From NCBI GenBank assembly GCA_037501455.1, contig CM074857.1, positions 125,847,501-125,911,500 of the forward strand: 64,000 nucleotides of DNA, written 5' to 3'. Position numbers and translations under genes: made by a program. Position 1 is the stretch's first letter. Each line of letters begins with the position of its first letter. Below, in pieces: positions 44,335 to 54,505 of the stretch. This DNA is from Lantana camara. Taxonomy: Eukaryota > Streptophyta > Magnoliopsida > Lamiales > Verbenaceae. The notes under the pieces were generated by a model. It did no database searches and was not told where the DNA came from. It saw only the letters and a list, made by a program, of their open reading frames with translations.

Positions 44335-47300
44335 ATGGCTTCTCCAGAAGCGATTGCTGCTGCTGAATCGCGATTGACAGTCTCCAGTCCGTACTTTCTG
44401 CACGCGAACGAGAATCCTGCGTTGCTTCTTGTCTCTGCACCGCTTGAAGGATCGAACTATCATACTTGGGCTAGGGGTATGAAAATGGCGTTATTGTCTA
44501 AGAACAAGTTCGCCTTCGTCAATGGCTCGCTTCCGATGCCTCCGCCGCTTGATCCTCTGCTTCCAGTCTGGGAACGCTGTAACACTATGGTTTTATCGTG
44601 GATTTCGCGTGTTGTTTCGCCTACAATAGGTCAATCGGTCCTTTGGATGGATACAGCAGCTGATGTATGGTCTGATTTGCGAGATCGCTTCTCGCACGGT
44701 GACGCGTTTCGTATTGCTGAATTGCAGGAGGATCTGCACTCAATCACGCAAGGTGATGACTCTGTTTCGGATTATTTCACGAAATTGAAGGTTATCTGGG
44801 ATGAATTCTATAATTTCCGTCCGTTGCCTGTATGTACTTGCCCTACGCGATGTTCCTGTGGCGCGATTGACACTTTCAAACGCTATCAGCAACAGGATTG
44901 CGTGATTCGCTTTCTCAACGGCCTAAATGAGCGGTTTTCTGGAGTTCGCTCTCAGATCATGCTACTTGATCCTTTACCTGTTCTTACCAAGGTTTTCGCT
45001 ATGGTAGTCCAGCAAGAGAGGCAACTCTCTGTTGCTTCATCACACAGATCATTTGTTGCACAAGGTTTTAAGTCCTCTGGATCATCCAATTCCTCTCAAG
45101 ATCCTAGTTCTTCCAAACCGCCTCAAGGTTTTGGTAGGGGTAAATTCTTCAAAGGATCTGGCTCCCAGTATTACTCCAAGAACACTCATGGAGGCTCTCA
45201 AAGTACAGGCAAGGCTTGTAGGCATTGCGGTGGACCGAATCACACAGAGAACACCTGTTATAAGAAGTTTGGATTTCCTCCAAATTTTCGATTCAAGAAT
45301 CCAGTAGCTGCTGCTCTATATACTCAAGATTCTCCAGCTCAGGACACTAATCTTACCTATCAGGACATTTCCCCTGCTGCTCAGTCTTCATTTCCAGAGC
45401 AACACTCTATTGGATTCACTCAGGAGCAGTTTCAGAAACTACTTAGCTTGATCCAGCCATCTGACTCTGCGCATCATGCGAATCAGATTACGGTGGATCC
45501 TTCTTTCATTCCATCTTCATCTGACTCAGGTACATCATGTGTTCTTGCTTGTTCTAGTGTTCCAACTTCTTGGATATTGGACACTGGGGCCACAGATCAC
45601 ATTTGTTCTCACTCTACCATGTTTATTAATTTGGACTGTATTGCTCCTATATCAGTTAAGCTCCCTAATGGTACCACTATGTTGGCTAATAAGTCTGGTT
45701 CTGTCAAACTCTCTGACAATCTAATGCTTGAAAATGTGTTGTTTATTCCAGGATTTTCATTCAACTTGTTGTCTGTACCTCAATTAACTAAATCTCTTGG
45801 TTTTTGCTTCATCTTTCATAACTCTTGTTGTCTTATTCAGGATCTCAAGAACTGGAAGATGATTGGTTTAGCTAAGCTCAAGAATGGATTGTTTGTGTTA
45901 GAATCTGTGTCACATAACTCTGTTGTCAATAGACCTGTGCTTGTGAATCTCTCTCATTGTGGTTTCACTGATTCTAGCAGTTTATGGCATTTTCGTTTTG
46001 GTCATGTATCTTCATCCACTTTAAATGTACTTCATTCCGTGGATAATATCATTCCTTGTAATACTTCTTTTAAGCAATGTGATATTTGTCATTTTTCCAG
46101 ACAAAAGAGGTTATCTTTTCCTTCCAGTACTACTGCTTCTTGTTCACCTTTACAATTACTTCATGTTGACATTTGGGGTCCCTACTCTATTCCTTCCACA
46201 TCTGGTCATAAGTACTTTCTCACAGTGGTTGATGATTTTTCACGGTTTACATGGGTTGCACTGGTCAAACAGAAATCTGAAGTTAGATTACAGCTCCAAT
46301 CCCTTATTGAACTTGTTGAAAATCAACTTAATCTTAAAGTTAAGATCATAAGATCTGATAATGGACCTGAATTCTCAATGACTGACTATTATTCTAGAAA
46401 GGGAATTGAGCATCAGACATCATGTGTTGAGACCCCAGAGCAAAATGGAGTAGTGGAACGGAAACATCAGCATATACTTAATGTTGCTAGGGCCTTACTC
46501 TTTCAATCTGGTGTTAATCACAATCTATGGTCCTACTGTGTTATACATGCTGTTTATCTTATCAACAGGTTGCCTACACCATTGCTACAGAACAGGTCCC
46601 CTTTTCACATGCTATACGATACCTTACCTGATTATTCTAACCTAAAAGTGTTTGGTTGTCTTTCCTATGCATCTACATTATCCCACAACAGGTCCAAGTT
46701 CCAACCAAGGGCCAGAAAGTGCATCTTCTTGGGATACAAGCATGGAACAAAGGGATTCATATTGCAAGACTTAGATTCTGCTGACATTTTTGTGTCCAGA
46801 AATGTTCAATTCATAGAGAATTGTTTTCCCCTTTTATCTGCCCCTGCACCTCTTTCTCCGTCTTATATTATTTCTTTGCCTAACAAATCTGATATTATCT
46901 ATGCTGATTCTTCAGCTTTCAATGATCAGGCTCCCTTCAATTCAGTGGATCATCACTTCCATTCTCCTCAGCCTGATTCAGATGATCATAATGCTCATCA
47001 TTCCAATCCTCATCAGTCTGGTTCAAATTTATCTCAGCATGTTCCAGGACCTTCCTCAACTAATGGTCATTCTTCCATGATTGCAGGTCAAACTGCAGGA
47101 GATATTGCTCAAAGACCTTCAAGAGCAAGACATGCCCCATCATATCTTCAAGATTACCATTGTAATCTCATCAGTTCATCTTCAATTCAGCCTTCTCCAG
47201 GTGTTAAATTTCCTTTATCATCTGTACTTGATTACAGCAAATTATCTCATCAATTTAGGCATTTTAGCTTAAATATATCCACTCATGCTGAACCTAAAAC

Positions 47301-48849
47301 GTATAAACAAGCATCTCAATCACCTGAATGGCAAGAAGCCATGAATAAGAAAATCTCTGCACTTCAGTCTACTAAAACTTGGGATATTGTTGATTTGCCC
47401 AATGGTAAGAAACCAATAGGCTGTAAATGGGTATTTAGGATTAAGTATAAAGCTGATGGTTCTATAGAACGTTACAAAGCTAGATTAGTAGCTAAAGGTT
47501 ATACTCAAACAGAAGGATTGGATTACTTTGACACATTCAGTCCTGTAGCAAAAATCACAACCATTAGACTACTTTTAGCTTTAGCTGCTCACAATAATTG
47601 GCTTTTACAACAACTTGATGTAAACAATGCTTTTCTTCATGGAGATTTAGATGAAGAAGTGTATATGACTTTACCTCCAGGTTTCAAAGCAGACAATCCA
47701 AATCAAGTCTGCAAACTTACAAAATCATTGTATGGGCTGAAACAAGCCTCTAGACAGTGGTTTTCCAAGTTATCCTCTTCATTACTGTCACAGGGATACA
47801 ATCAATCCTATTCTGATTACAGTTTATTTGTGAAAAGAAGTGCTGATACATTTACATTCCTTTTGGTTTATGTAGATGACATAATCTTGTGTGGAAATTC
47901 TCAAGAAGAAATTGATAATATCAAGATGTTCTTAGATAACAAGTTCAAGATCAAAGACCTTGGACCACTGAAGTACTTCTTAGGCCTGGAAATAGCCAGA
48001 TCAAAGCTTGGAATCACAGTCAATCAAAGGAAATATGCTCTGGAAATCATTGCAGACTCTGGACAACTTGCTGCCAAACCTGCACAAACACCAATGGATC
48101 CATCCATAAAGCTCACCAAAGAAGGAACACCCTATGAAGATATCCCCAGCTATAGGCGCTTAATTGGAAGATTACTTTATCTTTGCACCACCAGGCCGGA
48201 TATCACTTATAGTGTACAACAACTGAGCCAATTTCTATCATCTCCTACAACCACACATCATGAAGCTGCACTCCACATCTTAAGATATATCAAATCCACT
48301 CCAGGCCAAGGACTGTTCTACCCAGCGAACTCTCCTTCTGATCTCAAAGCTTACAGTGATTCAGATTGGGCCGGATGTCTAGACTCCAGGAAATCCGTTA
48401 CAGGCTTCTGCATCTTTCTTGGCAATTCCCTTATCAGTTGGAAATCCAAGAAACAATCCACAGTTAGCAGATCTTCATCCGAGGCAGAATACCGTGCTCT
48501 AGCTTCCACAACATGCGAGATACAATGGATAAAATACTTGCTCTCTGATTTAGGCTTCCAAGACAATAAACCAGCTCTCATATATTGTGATAATAAATCA
48601 GCACTCCACATTGCTGCTAATCCGAGCTTCCATGAACGGACCAAACACATTGAGATCGATTGCCATGTCGTCCGAGAGAAGTTACAAAAAGGAGTTATTC
48701 ATTTGCTTCCGCTTCGCACGCAAGATCAACCAGCTGATATCTTCACCAAACCATTATCCTCAAGCCTCTTCAAATCACATTTAGCCAAACTGGGTGTATC
48801 AAACATATACGCACCAGTTTGCGGGGGGGTATTACCGTTAGAACTATGA
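44335..48849 (+). CDS. copia gag-pol polyprotein
   Basis: From ATG 44335 (MASPEAIAAAE) the frame gives 1504 aa. Gag (SNYHTWARGMKMALL) comes first, with zinc knuckle CRHCGGPNHTENTC at about 295. Aspartic protease has ILDTGATDHIC at about 416. Integrase has the finger HFRFGH...CDICHFSRQK at about 550-590 and the DDE core (HVDIWGPY, RSDNGPEF, NGVVERKH). Reverse transcriptase runs from KWVFRIKYKADG (about 1030) to YVDDIILCG (about 1178). RNase H has YSDSDWAGC, SSSEAEYRAL and CDNKSALHIA. Integrase before RT is the copia order. An in-frame extension upstream lacks an ATG and would cover the primer site. The stop codon lies 20 bp inside the 3' LTR, so the polypurine tract is coding. All catalytic residues appear present. 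A Retrofit/Ale-type lineage is a guess. Confidence 0.95.
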   Translation: MASPEAIAAAESRLTVSSPYFLHANENPALLLVSAPLEGSNYHTWARGMKMALLSKNKFAFVNGSLPMPPPLDPLLPVWERCNTMVLSWISRVVSPTIGQSVLWMDTAADVWSDLRDRFSHGDAFRIAELQEDLHSITQGDDSVSDYFTKLKVIWDEFYNFRPLPVCTCPTRCSCGAIDTFKRYQQQDCVIRFLNGLNERFSGVRSQIMLLDPLPVLTKVFAMVVQQERQLSVASSHRSFVAQGFKSSGSSNSSQDPSSSKPPQGFGRGKFFKGSGSQYYSKNTHGGSQSTGKACRHCGGPNHTENTCYKKFGFPPNFRFKNPVAAALYTQDSPAQDTNLTYQDISPAAQSSFPEQHSIGFTQEQFQKLLSLIQPSDSAHHANQITVDPSFIPSSSDSGTSCVLACSSVPTSWILDTGATDHICSHSTMFINLDCIAPISVKLPNGTTMLANKSGSVKLSDNLMLENVLFIPGFSFNLLSVPQLTKSLGFCFIFHNSCCLIQDLKNWKMIGLAKLKNGLFVLESVSHNSVVNRPVLVNLSHCGFTDSSSLWHFRFGHVSSSTLNVLHSVDNIIPCNTSFKQCDICHFSRQKRLSFPSSTTASCSPLQLLHVDIWGPYSIPSTSGHKYFLTVVDDFSRFTWVALVKQKSEVRLQLQSLIELVENQLNLKVKIIRSDNGPEFSMTDYYSRKGIEHQTSCVETPEQNGVVERKHQHILNVARALLFQSGVNHNLWSYCVIHAVYLINRLPTPLLQNRSPFHMLYDTLPDYSNLKVFGCLSYASTLSHNRSKFQPRARKCIFLGYKHGTKGFILQDLDSADIFVSRNVQFIENCFPLLSAPAPLSPSYIISLPNKSDIIYADSSAFNDQAPFNSVDHHFHSPQPDSDDHNAHHSNPHQSGSNLSQHVPGPSSTNGHSSMIAGQTAGDIAQRPSRARHAPSYLQDYHCNLISSSSIQPSPGVKFPLSSVLDYSKLSHQFRHFSLNISTHAEPKTYKQASQSPEWQEAMNKKISALQSTKTWDIVDLPNGKKPIGCKWVFRIKYKADGSIERYKARLVAKGYTQTEGLDYFDTFSPVAKITTIRLLLALAAHNNWLLQQLDVNNAFLHGDLDEEVYMTLPPGFKADNPNQVCKLTKSLYGLKQASRQWFSKLSSSLLSQGYNQSYSDYSLFVKRSADTFTFLLVYVDDIILCGNSQEEIDNIKMFLDNKFKIKDLGPLKYFLGLEIARSKLGITVNQRKYALEIIADSGQLAAKPAQTPMDPSIKLTKEGTPYEDIPSYRRLIGRLLYLCTTRPDITYSVQQLSQFLSSPTTTHHEAALHILRYIKSTPGQGLFYPANSPSDLKAYSDSDWAGCLDSRKSVTGFCIFLGNSLISWKSKKQSTVSRSSSEAEYRALASTTCEIQWIKYLLSDLGFQDNKPALIYCDNKSALHIAANPSFHERTKHIEIDCHVVREKLQKGVIHLLPLRTQDQPADIFTKPLSSSLFKSHLAKLGVSNIYAPVCGGVLPLEL
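48821..48829 (+). other. polypurine tract of the copia element
   Basis: GCGGGGGGG touches the start of the 3' LTR at 48830 and also encodes the end of the polyprotein. Confidence 0.75.
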
Positions 48850-49043
48850 CAAATTAAAGGAAATATTAGTTCAGTTAAATTAGCTATTAACTGACTAATT
48901 AAACAGGGTTGAGGCAGATTAATTAAGCCTCCCATTATTGTACACGTGTATATATATCTGTAAAGCTACTTTATTCAATAACAATTCTTCTTTTCCAGAT
49001 TCAATGTTCGTCTCTCTCTCTCTCTCTTAGCTCTGGTTTGTCA
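48830..49043 (+). repeat. 3' LTR of the copia element
   Basis: It is identical to the 5' LTR except for one C/T difference near its end. It includes the last codons and stop of the polyprotein. Confidence 0.93.
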
Positions 49044-49134
49044 GAAGGAAACAAATGTGTTGATGAACTTGCGAGAAGAGGACATTCATGTACGGGCCTG
49101 AGTATTTTTGAAGAACCACCTGATGGATTGGAAG

Positions 49135-49310
49135 TTATGGTGCACGGTACGGCGACACGACACGGATATGGCAACATGAGTTTTTTCTTGAATTTTTCAC
49201 GTAAGGAGTGTCAGACATGATGTCGATCGAACACGAGTGTCCGACACAAAATGACACGGAAAAATGATACTTTTAGAAGTGTCCGTGCATCATAGGTCGG
49301 AAGATGATCG
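49135..49310. repeat. dispersed GTGTC repeat, copy 2
   Basis: TGGTGCACGGTACGGCGACACGACACGG..., TTTTTCACGTAAGGAGTGTC, CGAACACGAGTGTCCGACAC and AGAAGTGTCCGTGCATCATAG match copies at 54340 and 56130. Confidence 0.75.
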
Positions 49311-49696
49311 GTTGAAGTCTGAGAGTCGCTAGTTGCGTGGTTTGCGAGCTAACAACACCCACAACCCTGTGTTAATCGAAAGTATCATAAAAAACCCTAA
49401 CAAAAAAAAAGTGCTCTAGAAAACCCTGTGTTTTTTAAAATATACTCACCGGCCCCTAGCCCCATCTGGTCAAAGTAAAATCTTGAAATCCCTAAAATGC
49501 CCTTATACACTGTTTCAGTCTTTCAAACATATAATATTATTAAATATTATTTTTTAATTCAATATAAATATTATATTAATAAATAAAATAAAATTTAAAT
49601 TATATTACTATATCTATTAAAAAGTGTTATAAATAAATAAATATATATATATATATATATAATTACTAATATACATATGAAATATTATTTCTATAA

Positions 49697-49746
<50 letters not shown>

Positions 49747-49870
49747 CTAATTATAATAACTAATTTAATATATATATAATGAATTTATAAAAAATATATA
49801 ATATATATATTTAATTATATATATTAACATATTTACTAAAAAAATAATAAATTAATATATATATATATAT

Positions 49871-50721
49871 TGATGGTGCTGGAAACTAAGCTTCAAAAAA
49901 TGCAACAACACTTTAGTATTTGTATGAAAAGGGAAAGACCATCACAGGCGTGAGGGGCTCAGGATCTGGGTTTCCTCTTGAGCGTGGGTTCTTCCAACTA
50001 GGATAACACCAAGAGTGCAAGATGCCGTGATGATGCGACTGTGATGAGAATAATATGAAGCTTGGGAAGACCAGTGAAAAATGCCCAGAACAATGTATGA
50101 AGTATGTATGCAGATGATGACTTAGGGGAGAAAGCATGTGCTCTCCCCTATTTATATGTTAGGGGTGAGGGTAAATGGGTAAATTAACCGTGTGGTCCCA
50201 AACCTGTGTTGCCCTAACACGTGGCAGCCCGTGAGGGTGTGAGAATGACGTTTCTGAAAAGGAGGCGGCGTGTCAGGTACAAGGTGCGCACTACCTTTGT
50301 GTCAGAGGTTGTTGGCGAGGGTCGCGTGAGAGGAAGGCCCAAAGTCCTCCTTGCTAAGGTTCGGATCCATCGCAGGGGAGGTAGGATCATTCACGAGCGC
50401 TGGTGACGCTCGAAGAGTGTACGGATGGGCCCCCCACGGCAGATGACCCTTGAGCGCCAAAATCCCGAGCATCAAGAATGGGGTCCCCGTGTGGGTGCTT
50501 CCCTGAGAAGGGTAACCCTGAGGGCCGAGATGTGAGCGCCAATGCCTGTCGGCTCTGGCCCTTTACCTGAATAGTTGGCCGAGGCTCAATGGCCTGTATT
50601 AGTTGGCAAGTGAGTGGGTTGGGTTGGCCCGCGAGCCCATCAATGCGAGCGTATAGCCTTCAAGTCAATCGATGGCGACACGTGGACGGCTCTGATACAA
50701 GCGCGTTTCTGAGTCTCATCA
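49871..50721 (-). mobile_element. solo LTR (second Tat-like family) nested in the Mutator-like element
   Basis: On the plus strand it runs TGATGGTGCTGG...GAGTCTCATCA; on the minus strand it ends CAGCACCATCA, like 15427-16258 and 57505-58354. TATAT flanks it at 49866-49870 and 50722-50726, a likely 5-bp target duplication, though the site is itself a TA repeat. The TATA region (minus-strand ATATAAATAGGGGAG) lies near 50145-50160. Confidence 0.88.
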
Positions 50722-50980
50722 TATATATAATTATCATGAAATTTATATATATATACACTATTATAATAATTATTATATATATTTGTAAATTTATTTTATA
50801 TATATGCAATATAAAGAACCAATATATATATATAGAAATAAAATATATGTAAATATAAACATAATTCATATTAATATATATACATATGTATATGAATATA
50901 TACATGTATATATTATACACTATTATAATAATTATCATATATATTTTTAAATGTATTTTATATATGTGCAATATAACGAA

Positions 50981-51025
<45 letters not shown>

Positions 51026-51300
51026 AAATTTATAGAAATAAGATATATGTAAATATAAACAAAAATTTTCATATGTATATTATGTATATTAGTAATTATA
51101 TATATATTATACACTAATTATAATAATTAATTTAATATATTTATAATTTTTTTTAATATATATACATATATAAATAATTACATATATATATAATATCATA
51201 TTTACTGAAAATATGATATAAATGTATGTAATAATATAATATCAATAAATGTAATATATGTACCAAAAAAAATAATAATAATAAATAAATGTAATATATT
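50722..51300. repeat. AT microsatellites and AT-rich DNA in the Mutator-like element
   Basis: Long (TA)n tracts lie around 50980-51020 with TATATGTAAATATAAAC-type direct repeats (50845 and 51047). A matching TA-rich region lies left of the solo LTR at 49630-49870. Confidence 0.75.
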
Positions 51301-51309
51301 GATATACAT

Positions 51310-51800
51310 ATACAACGTCTTCTTCCTCAAGACAACCCACCAGTTGCCGCCGCCGCCACGCCCAATCGCCGCCGCCTCTCCACCTCCAATAGCCGCCACC
51401 TCTCCTTCTCTCGACCTCCACCCACGGCCCAACAGATCCGCATCACCGCCGCCTCTTTTCTCTCCACCTCCACCGCCCCAGGTCTCCGCCAAACATGGCC
51501 CAACGCCGCCACCGCCTCTCGATCTCCTCCTCCACCACCTCACACAACCCAGATCTCCGCTGCCCAACGCCCAACGCCGCCGCCTCTCTTCTCTCTTCTC
51601 TCCTCCTCCACCGCCTCACACAGCCCAGATCTCCCTCGCTCAAAGCCGCCACCGCCGCCTCTCTTCTTTCCTCCTCCACCGCCTCACACAGCCCCCGATC
51701 TCCGCCGAACATGGCCCAACGCCGCCGCCTCTCGATCTCCGCCGAACGATCCCCCCCGTAACCAGAAGCCGCCGGCGGCCATGGTGGTATGCCTGGATTT
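51310..51800. repeat. GC-rich CCGCCGCC/CTCC block with internal repeats
   Basis: It is strikingly GC-rich and C-biased on the plus strand between AT-rich flanks. Units such as CATGGCCCAACGCCGCC and CTCGATCTCC recur (51492 and 51710). Open frames exist on both strands because of composition; I do not call a gene. It could be a captured host fragment or an expanded minisatellite. Confidence 0.65.
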
Positions 51801-51826
51801 GCAGAGCACTGGGCGGCCATGGTGGT

Positions 51827-51864
<38 letters not shown>

Positions 51865-52093
51865 CATGGTAAAATAGTCTTAAGGGCAAAAATGATATTT
51901 CACCAACAAAAGTAGGCCAAAAAGCTTGTTATACTTGCAGTCAACGCGAGTGAGCCTCACTTTCTCGTTCCAGGGTTTTTCGTGCATATTTAAAAAAATA
52001 CAGGGTTGTTTAGAGTACTTTTTTTTTGTCAGGGTTTTATATGATACTTTCTATTAACATAGGGTTGTGGATGTTGTTAGCTCCGTGGTTTGC

Positions 52094-52505
52094 TATGCCT
52101 TTTTGTACCAAAAAATAAAAAAAAGAAGAGGTTTCATGATGCATAATATGTATTAATGTTATCTGTAATAATATTTTTAAATATTGATTTAAATATGGAT
52201 GCATTTTATTTAAAGTCACGATATTAATTATACTAGAGAGTATTATATTTTTCCATTGCAGGCCAGTCAGTAATGCAGGCAAGTCGGAGACAGAAAGTCA
52301 AAAATGTGTTCTTAAACAATTCTTAGGTAGTAAGAACAGATCTTAACACAGTATTGTTATAGTAAAAACGGATCAGTATAGTAATTAATTTGGTAAATGC
52401 AGAGAATCAAAACGATTTATATACTTATAGAGCTTCTAACCCTGTCAATATTAATCTCATTAATTCTCCATTTGAGAAGAAGCTTCAAATTATCTTCAAG
52501 ATTCA
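52094..52505. other. intergenic DNA upstream of the UGT pseudogene
   Basis: AT-rich sequence with no other feature seen. Confidence 0.5.
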
Positions 52506-53862
52506 ATGGAAACATCAGGAAAACCAGCTCGTTTCAGTATCTTGATGTTCCCATGGCTTGCTCATGGCCATATTTTCCCTTTTCTCGAGCTTTCCAAATC
52601 AATCCTGAAGAGAAAGAGCTTCCAAATTTACTTCTGTTCAACTTCCATAAATTTCAGCTCAATCATGCATTTCATCAACAAGAACGAGTTAAACCACTCA
52701 GTACAACTCGTGCAGCTTCATTTATCAGAACCAGAGCTCCCTCCTCACTACCACACAACCAAGAACTTGCCACCAGAACTGGCAGGGACACTTATCAAGG
52801 ATTTTCAAACATCCCATTCCAGCTTTTCGGAGATCATCGAAACCCTGATCCCTGATTTGGTGATATACGATATTTGCTAGCCATGGGCTTCCAAAATTGC
52901 TGCCAAGAAGAGTATACCTGCTGTGTACTTCTCCACATGTGGTGCAGCTTGTGTATCTGTTGTTCATCATCAGTACACGTTTGGCAAGAAAGATGGTTTC
53001 CCTTTCCAGGCGCTTCGTTTCCAGGACGGAGCTGAAATCCCTGGAACATTTTATCGGGTTCCTGTTTGAGAACATCTATGATGTTGATCAAGAATTCCTT
53101 TTTGGGAATTTCAAGGAATCATTTGGGTTTGTTCTTATGAAGACAAGTAGAGGGATCGATGAGAAATATATAGATTACCTTTCAGAACTGTCCCACAAAA
53201 AGATATTACCGGTAGGTCCCCTCGTCAGCAGAACTAACAATGTAGATTCAAATTCAGATATCATTAAATGGCTAAACAAGAAAGCCCCGTCTTCCACGGT
53301 TTTCATTTCATTTGGGAGCGAAAACTTGCTTTCCAGGGAAAAAATCCAGGAAATCGCGAAAGGGATCGAGATTTCTGAGGTTAATTTTGTTTGGGTCATC
53401 AGGTTTCCAGTAGGGACGACAACTACATTGCAAGACGTGCTGCCACAGGGATTCCCTGACAGGGTTCAAGAACGAGGGAAAATTCTAATGGGGTGGGGCA
53501 CACAGGCTGATATTTTAGCCCATCCGAGCATAGGTGGTTTTTTGAGTCACTGTGGATGGAGTTCTGTAATGGAGAGCATGTATTTTGGTGTTCCGGTTAT
53601 TGCCATGTTGATGAAGATAGATCAGCTTATAAATGCAAGGTTGTTGGTTGAAGCCGGAAGCTGTGTGGAGGTTCCGGCAAGCGAAAATGAGTGGTTTAAG
53701 GGCAAGGAGATAGCGGCGGCGATGAGGAAAGTGGTGGTGGAGGAGGGAGGAGAACAGCTGAGGCGACGGGCAAGAGAATTGAGCGAGAAGCTAAAGATGG
53801 ACGAAAGTTTAGTGTTGGATGAAGTGGCTGAGAAACTATTGGGAGATGTGTGTAAAGATTAA
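52506..53862 (+). pseudogene. UDP-glycosyltransferase pseudogene, UGT94/UGT91-like
   Basis: The frame starts METSGKPARFSILMFPWLAHGHIFPF, with the usual sugar-acceptor His in AHGHI. It meets TAG at 52878-52880 after VIYDIC; the same frame continues with PWASKIAAKKSIPAVYFSTC and DGFPFQALRF. Near 53055-53065 the frame shifts to the third frame, which carries FLFENIYDVDQEFLFG, LPVGPLV and the PSPG sugar-nucleotide box (GWGTQADILAHPSIGGFLSH, CGWSSVMESM, MKIDQ) to a stop at 53862. The total length equals an intact UGT of about 450 aa with no introns. Only two lesions are visible, so loss is recent. Family members glycosylate sugars of flavonoids or lignans; the substrate here cannot be told. Confidence 0.85.
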
Positions 53863-54339
53863 AAGATCTCAAATAAAGTAGGTGCTTGTTGTTTGATTTA
53901 TATATCACTGATGTTATATCCTATTATACACGAATATTTTTAAAAAAATTATTTTATCGTTTTGTATCATGTTTAACATGAGTTTGATATTCCTCAAATG
54001 AAAATTTTAAGAAAAAATATATATCGTCGTGTGCATCATAGCTATACTATATCAATAGTTACATATGATTGATTTTATAAATCTCAATATTACAACCAAA
54101 AAGTTATGTAACGACCAAAAAATGTTAAATTCTTATGGGATTCCAACAGGCGAAGTGTTTGTAATTCATAGCTAACTCATAAGAAATGAAAATATAATTT
54201 TCATACTAAGGAGAATCACTCGTAAATATACTTAATAAGAAGAGGTTTGGTTATTTATGCTTAGATGATATGAAGCATGATTCTAATTATTGGGCCTTTT
54301 CAGGGTTAAAATTGATGGGTGTGACCAAAGTCAATAGCC

Positions 54340-54505
54340 ATGATGTATGGATACAAATATGGTAATATGGACACGACACGATACGGATACGACAACATAA
54401 ATTTATTTATTTTTTTTAATTTTTCACGTAAAGACTGTCTGACACGACACGATATAACAAAATAATATTTTTAGAAATGTCCGTACTTCATAAGTCAATA
54501 GTATT
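54340..54505. repeat. dispersed GTGTC repeat, copy 3
   Basis: ATGGACACGACACGATACGG, TTTTTCACGTAAAGACTGTC and AGAAATGTCCGTACTTCATA follow the shared order. It has no counterpart in copy A of the duplication. Confidence 0.75.

Larger units (their letters stand above)
44028..49043 (+). mobile_element. intact Ty1/copia retrotransposon (5016 bp), target duplication GAAGG
   Basis: Two 214-bp LTRs (44028-44241 and 48830-49043) differ at one position (44206 region, C/T). GAAGG flanks both sides (44023-44027, 49044-49048). A tRNA-Met-type primer-binding site follows the 5' LTR, a GCGGGGGGG polypurine tract precedes the 3' LTR, and the single long frame is uninterrupted. The LTR ends are TA...CA rather than TG...CA. 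It appears young and possibly autonomous. Confidence 0.96.
43885..49185 (+). pseudogene. decayed RNase H (reverse-transcriptase-like) fragment, split by the copia element
   Basis: The left part (43885-44027) contains IVIESDS, the usual motif around a catalytic Asp, a frameshift, then LRNIIRGCTRLLYKPWD and HTGRE. The right part (49044-49185) continues in the same frame with NKCVDELARRG, holding the final catalytic Asp. This is the pattern of the RVT_3 RNase H family, as found at the end of plant LINEs and in related host proteins. The copia element splits it with a GAAGG duplication. No other LINE domains are visible. Confidence 0.7.
49346..52083. mobile_element. non-autonomous Mutator-like element with a captured GC-rich segment (Pack-MULE candidate)
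   Basis: The left end GAGCTAACAACACCCACAAC and right end (reverse complement GAGCTAACAACATCCACAAC) are inverted repeats of about 100 bp with only scattered mismatches. A perfect 10-bp duplication, CGTGGTTTGC, flanks it at 49336-49345 and 52084-52093. Long terminal repeats with a 9-11 bp target duplication are the Mutator signature. No transposase frame is seen. The inside holds AT-rich DNA, a nested solo LTR (49871-50721) and a GC-rich block (51310-51800). Confidence 0.88.

Noticed and set aside
51299..51877. A Pro/Arg-rich ORF of 192 codons on the plus strand and a minus-strand counterpart.
   Set aside because: Composition alone keeps all frames open in the CCGCCGCC block, and both ends run into TA repeats; no start context or domain.
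52397..52855. A 152-codon ORF overlapping the start of the UGT pseudogene in another frame.
   Set aside because: The overlapping frame carries the clear UGT N-terminus; this one has no domain.
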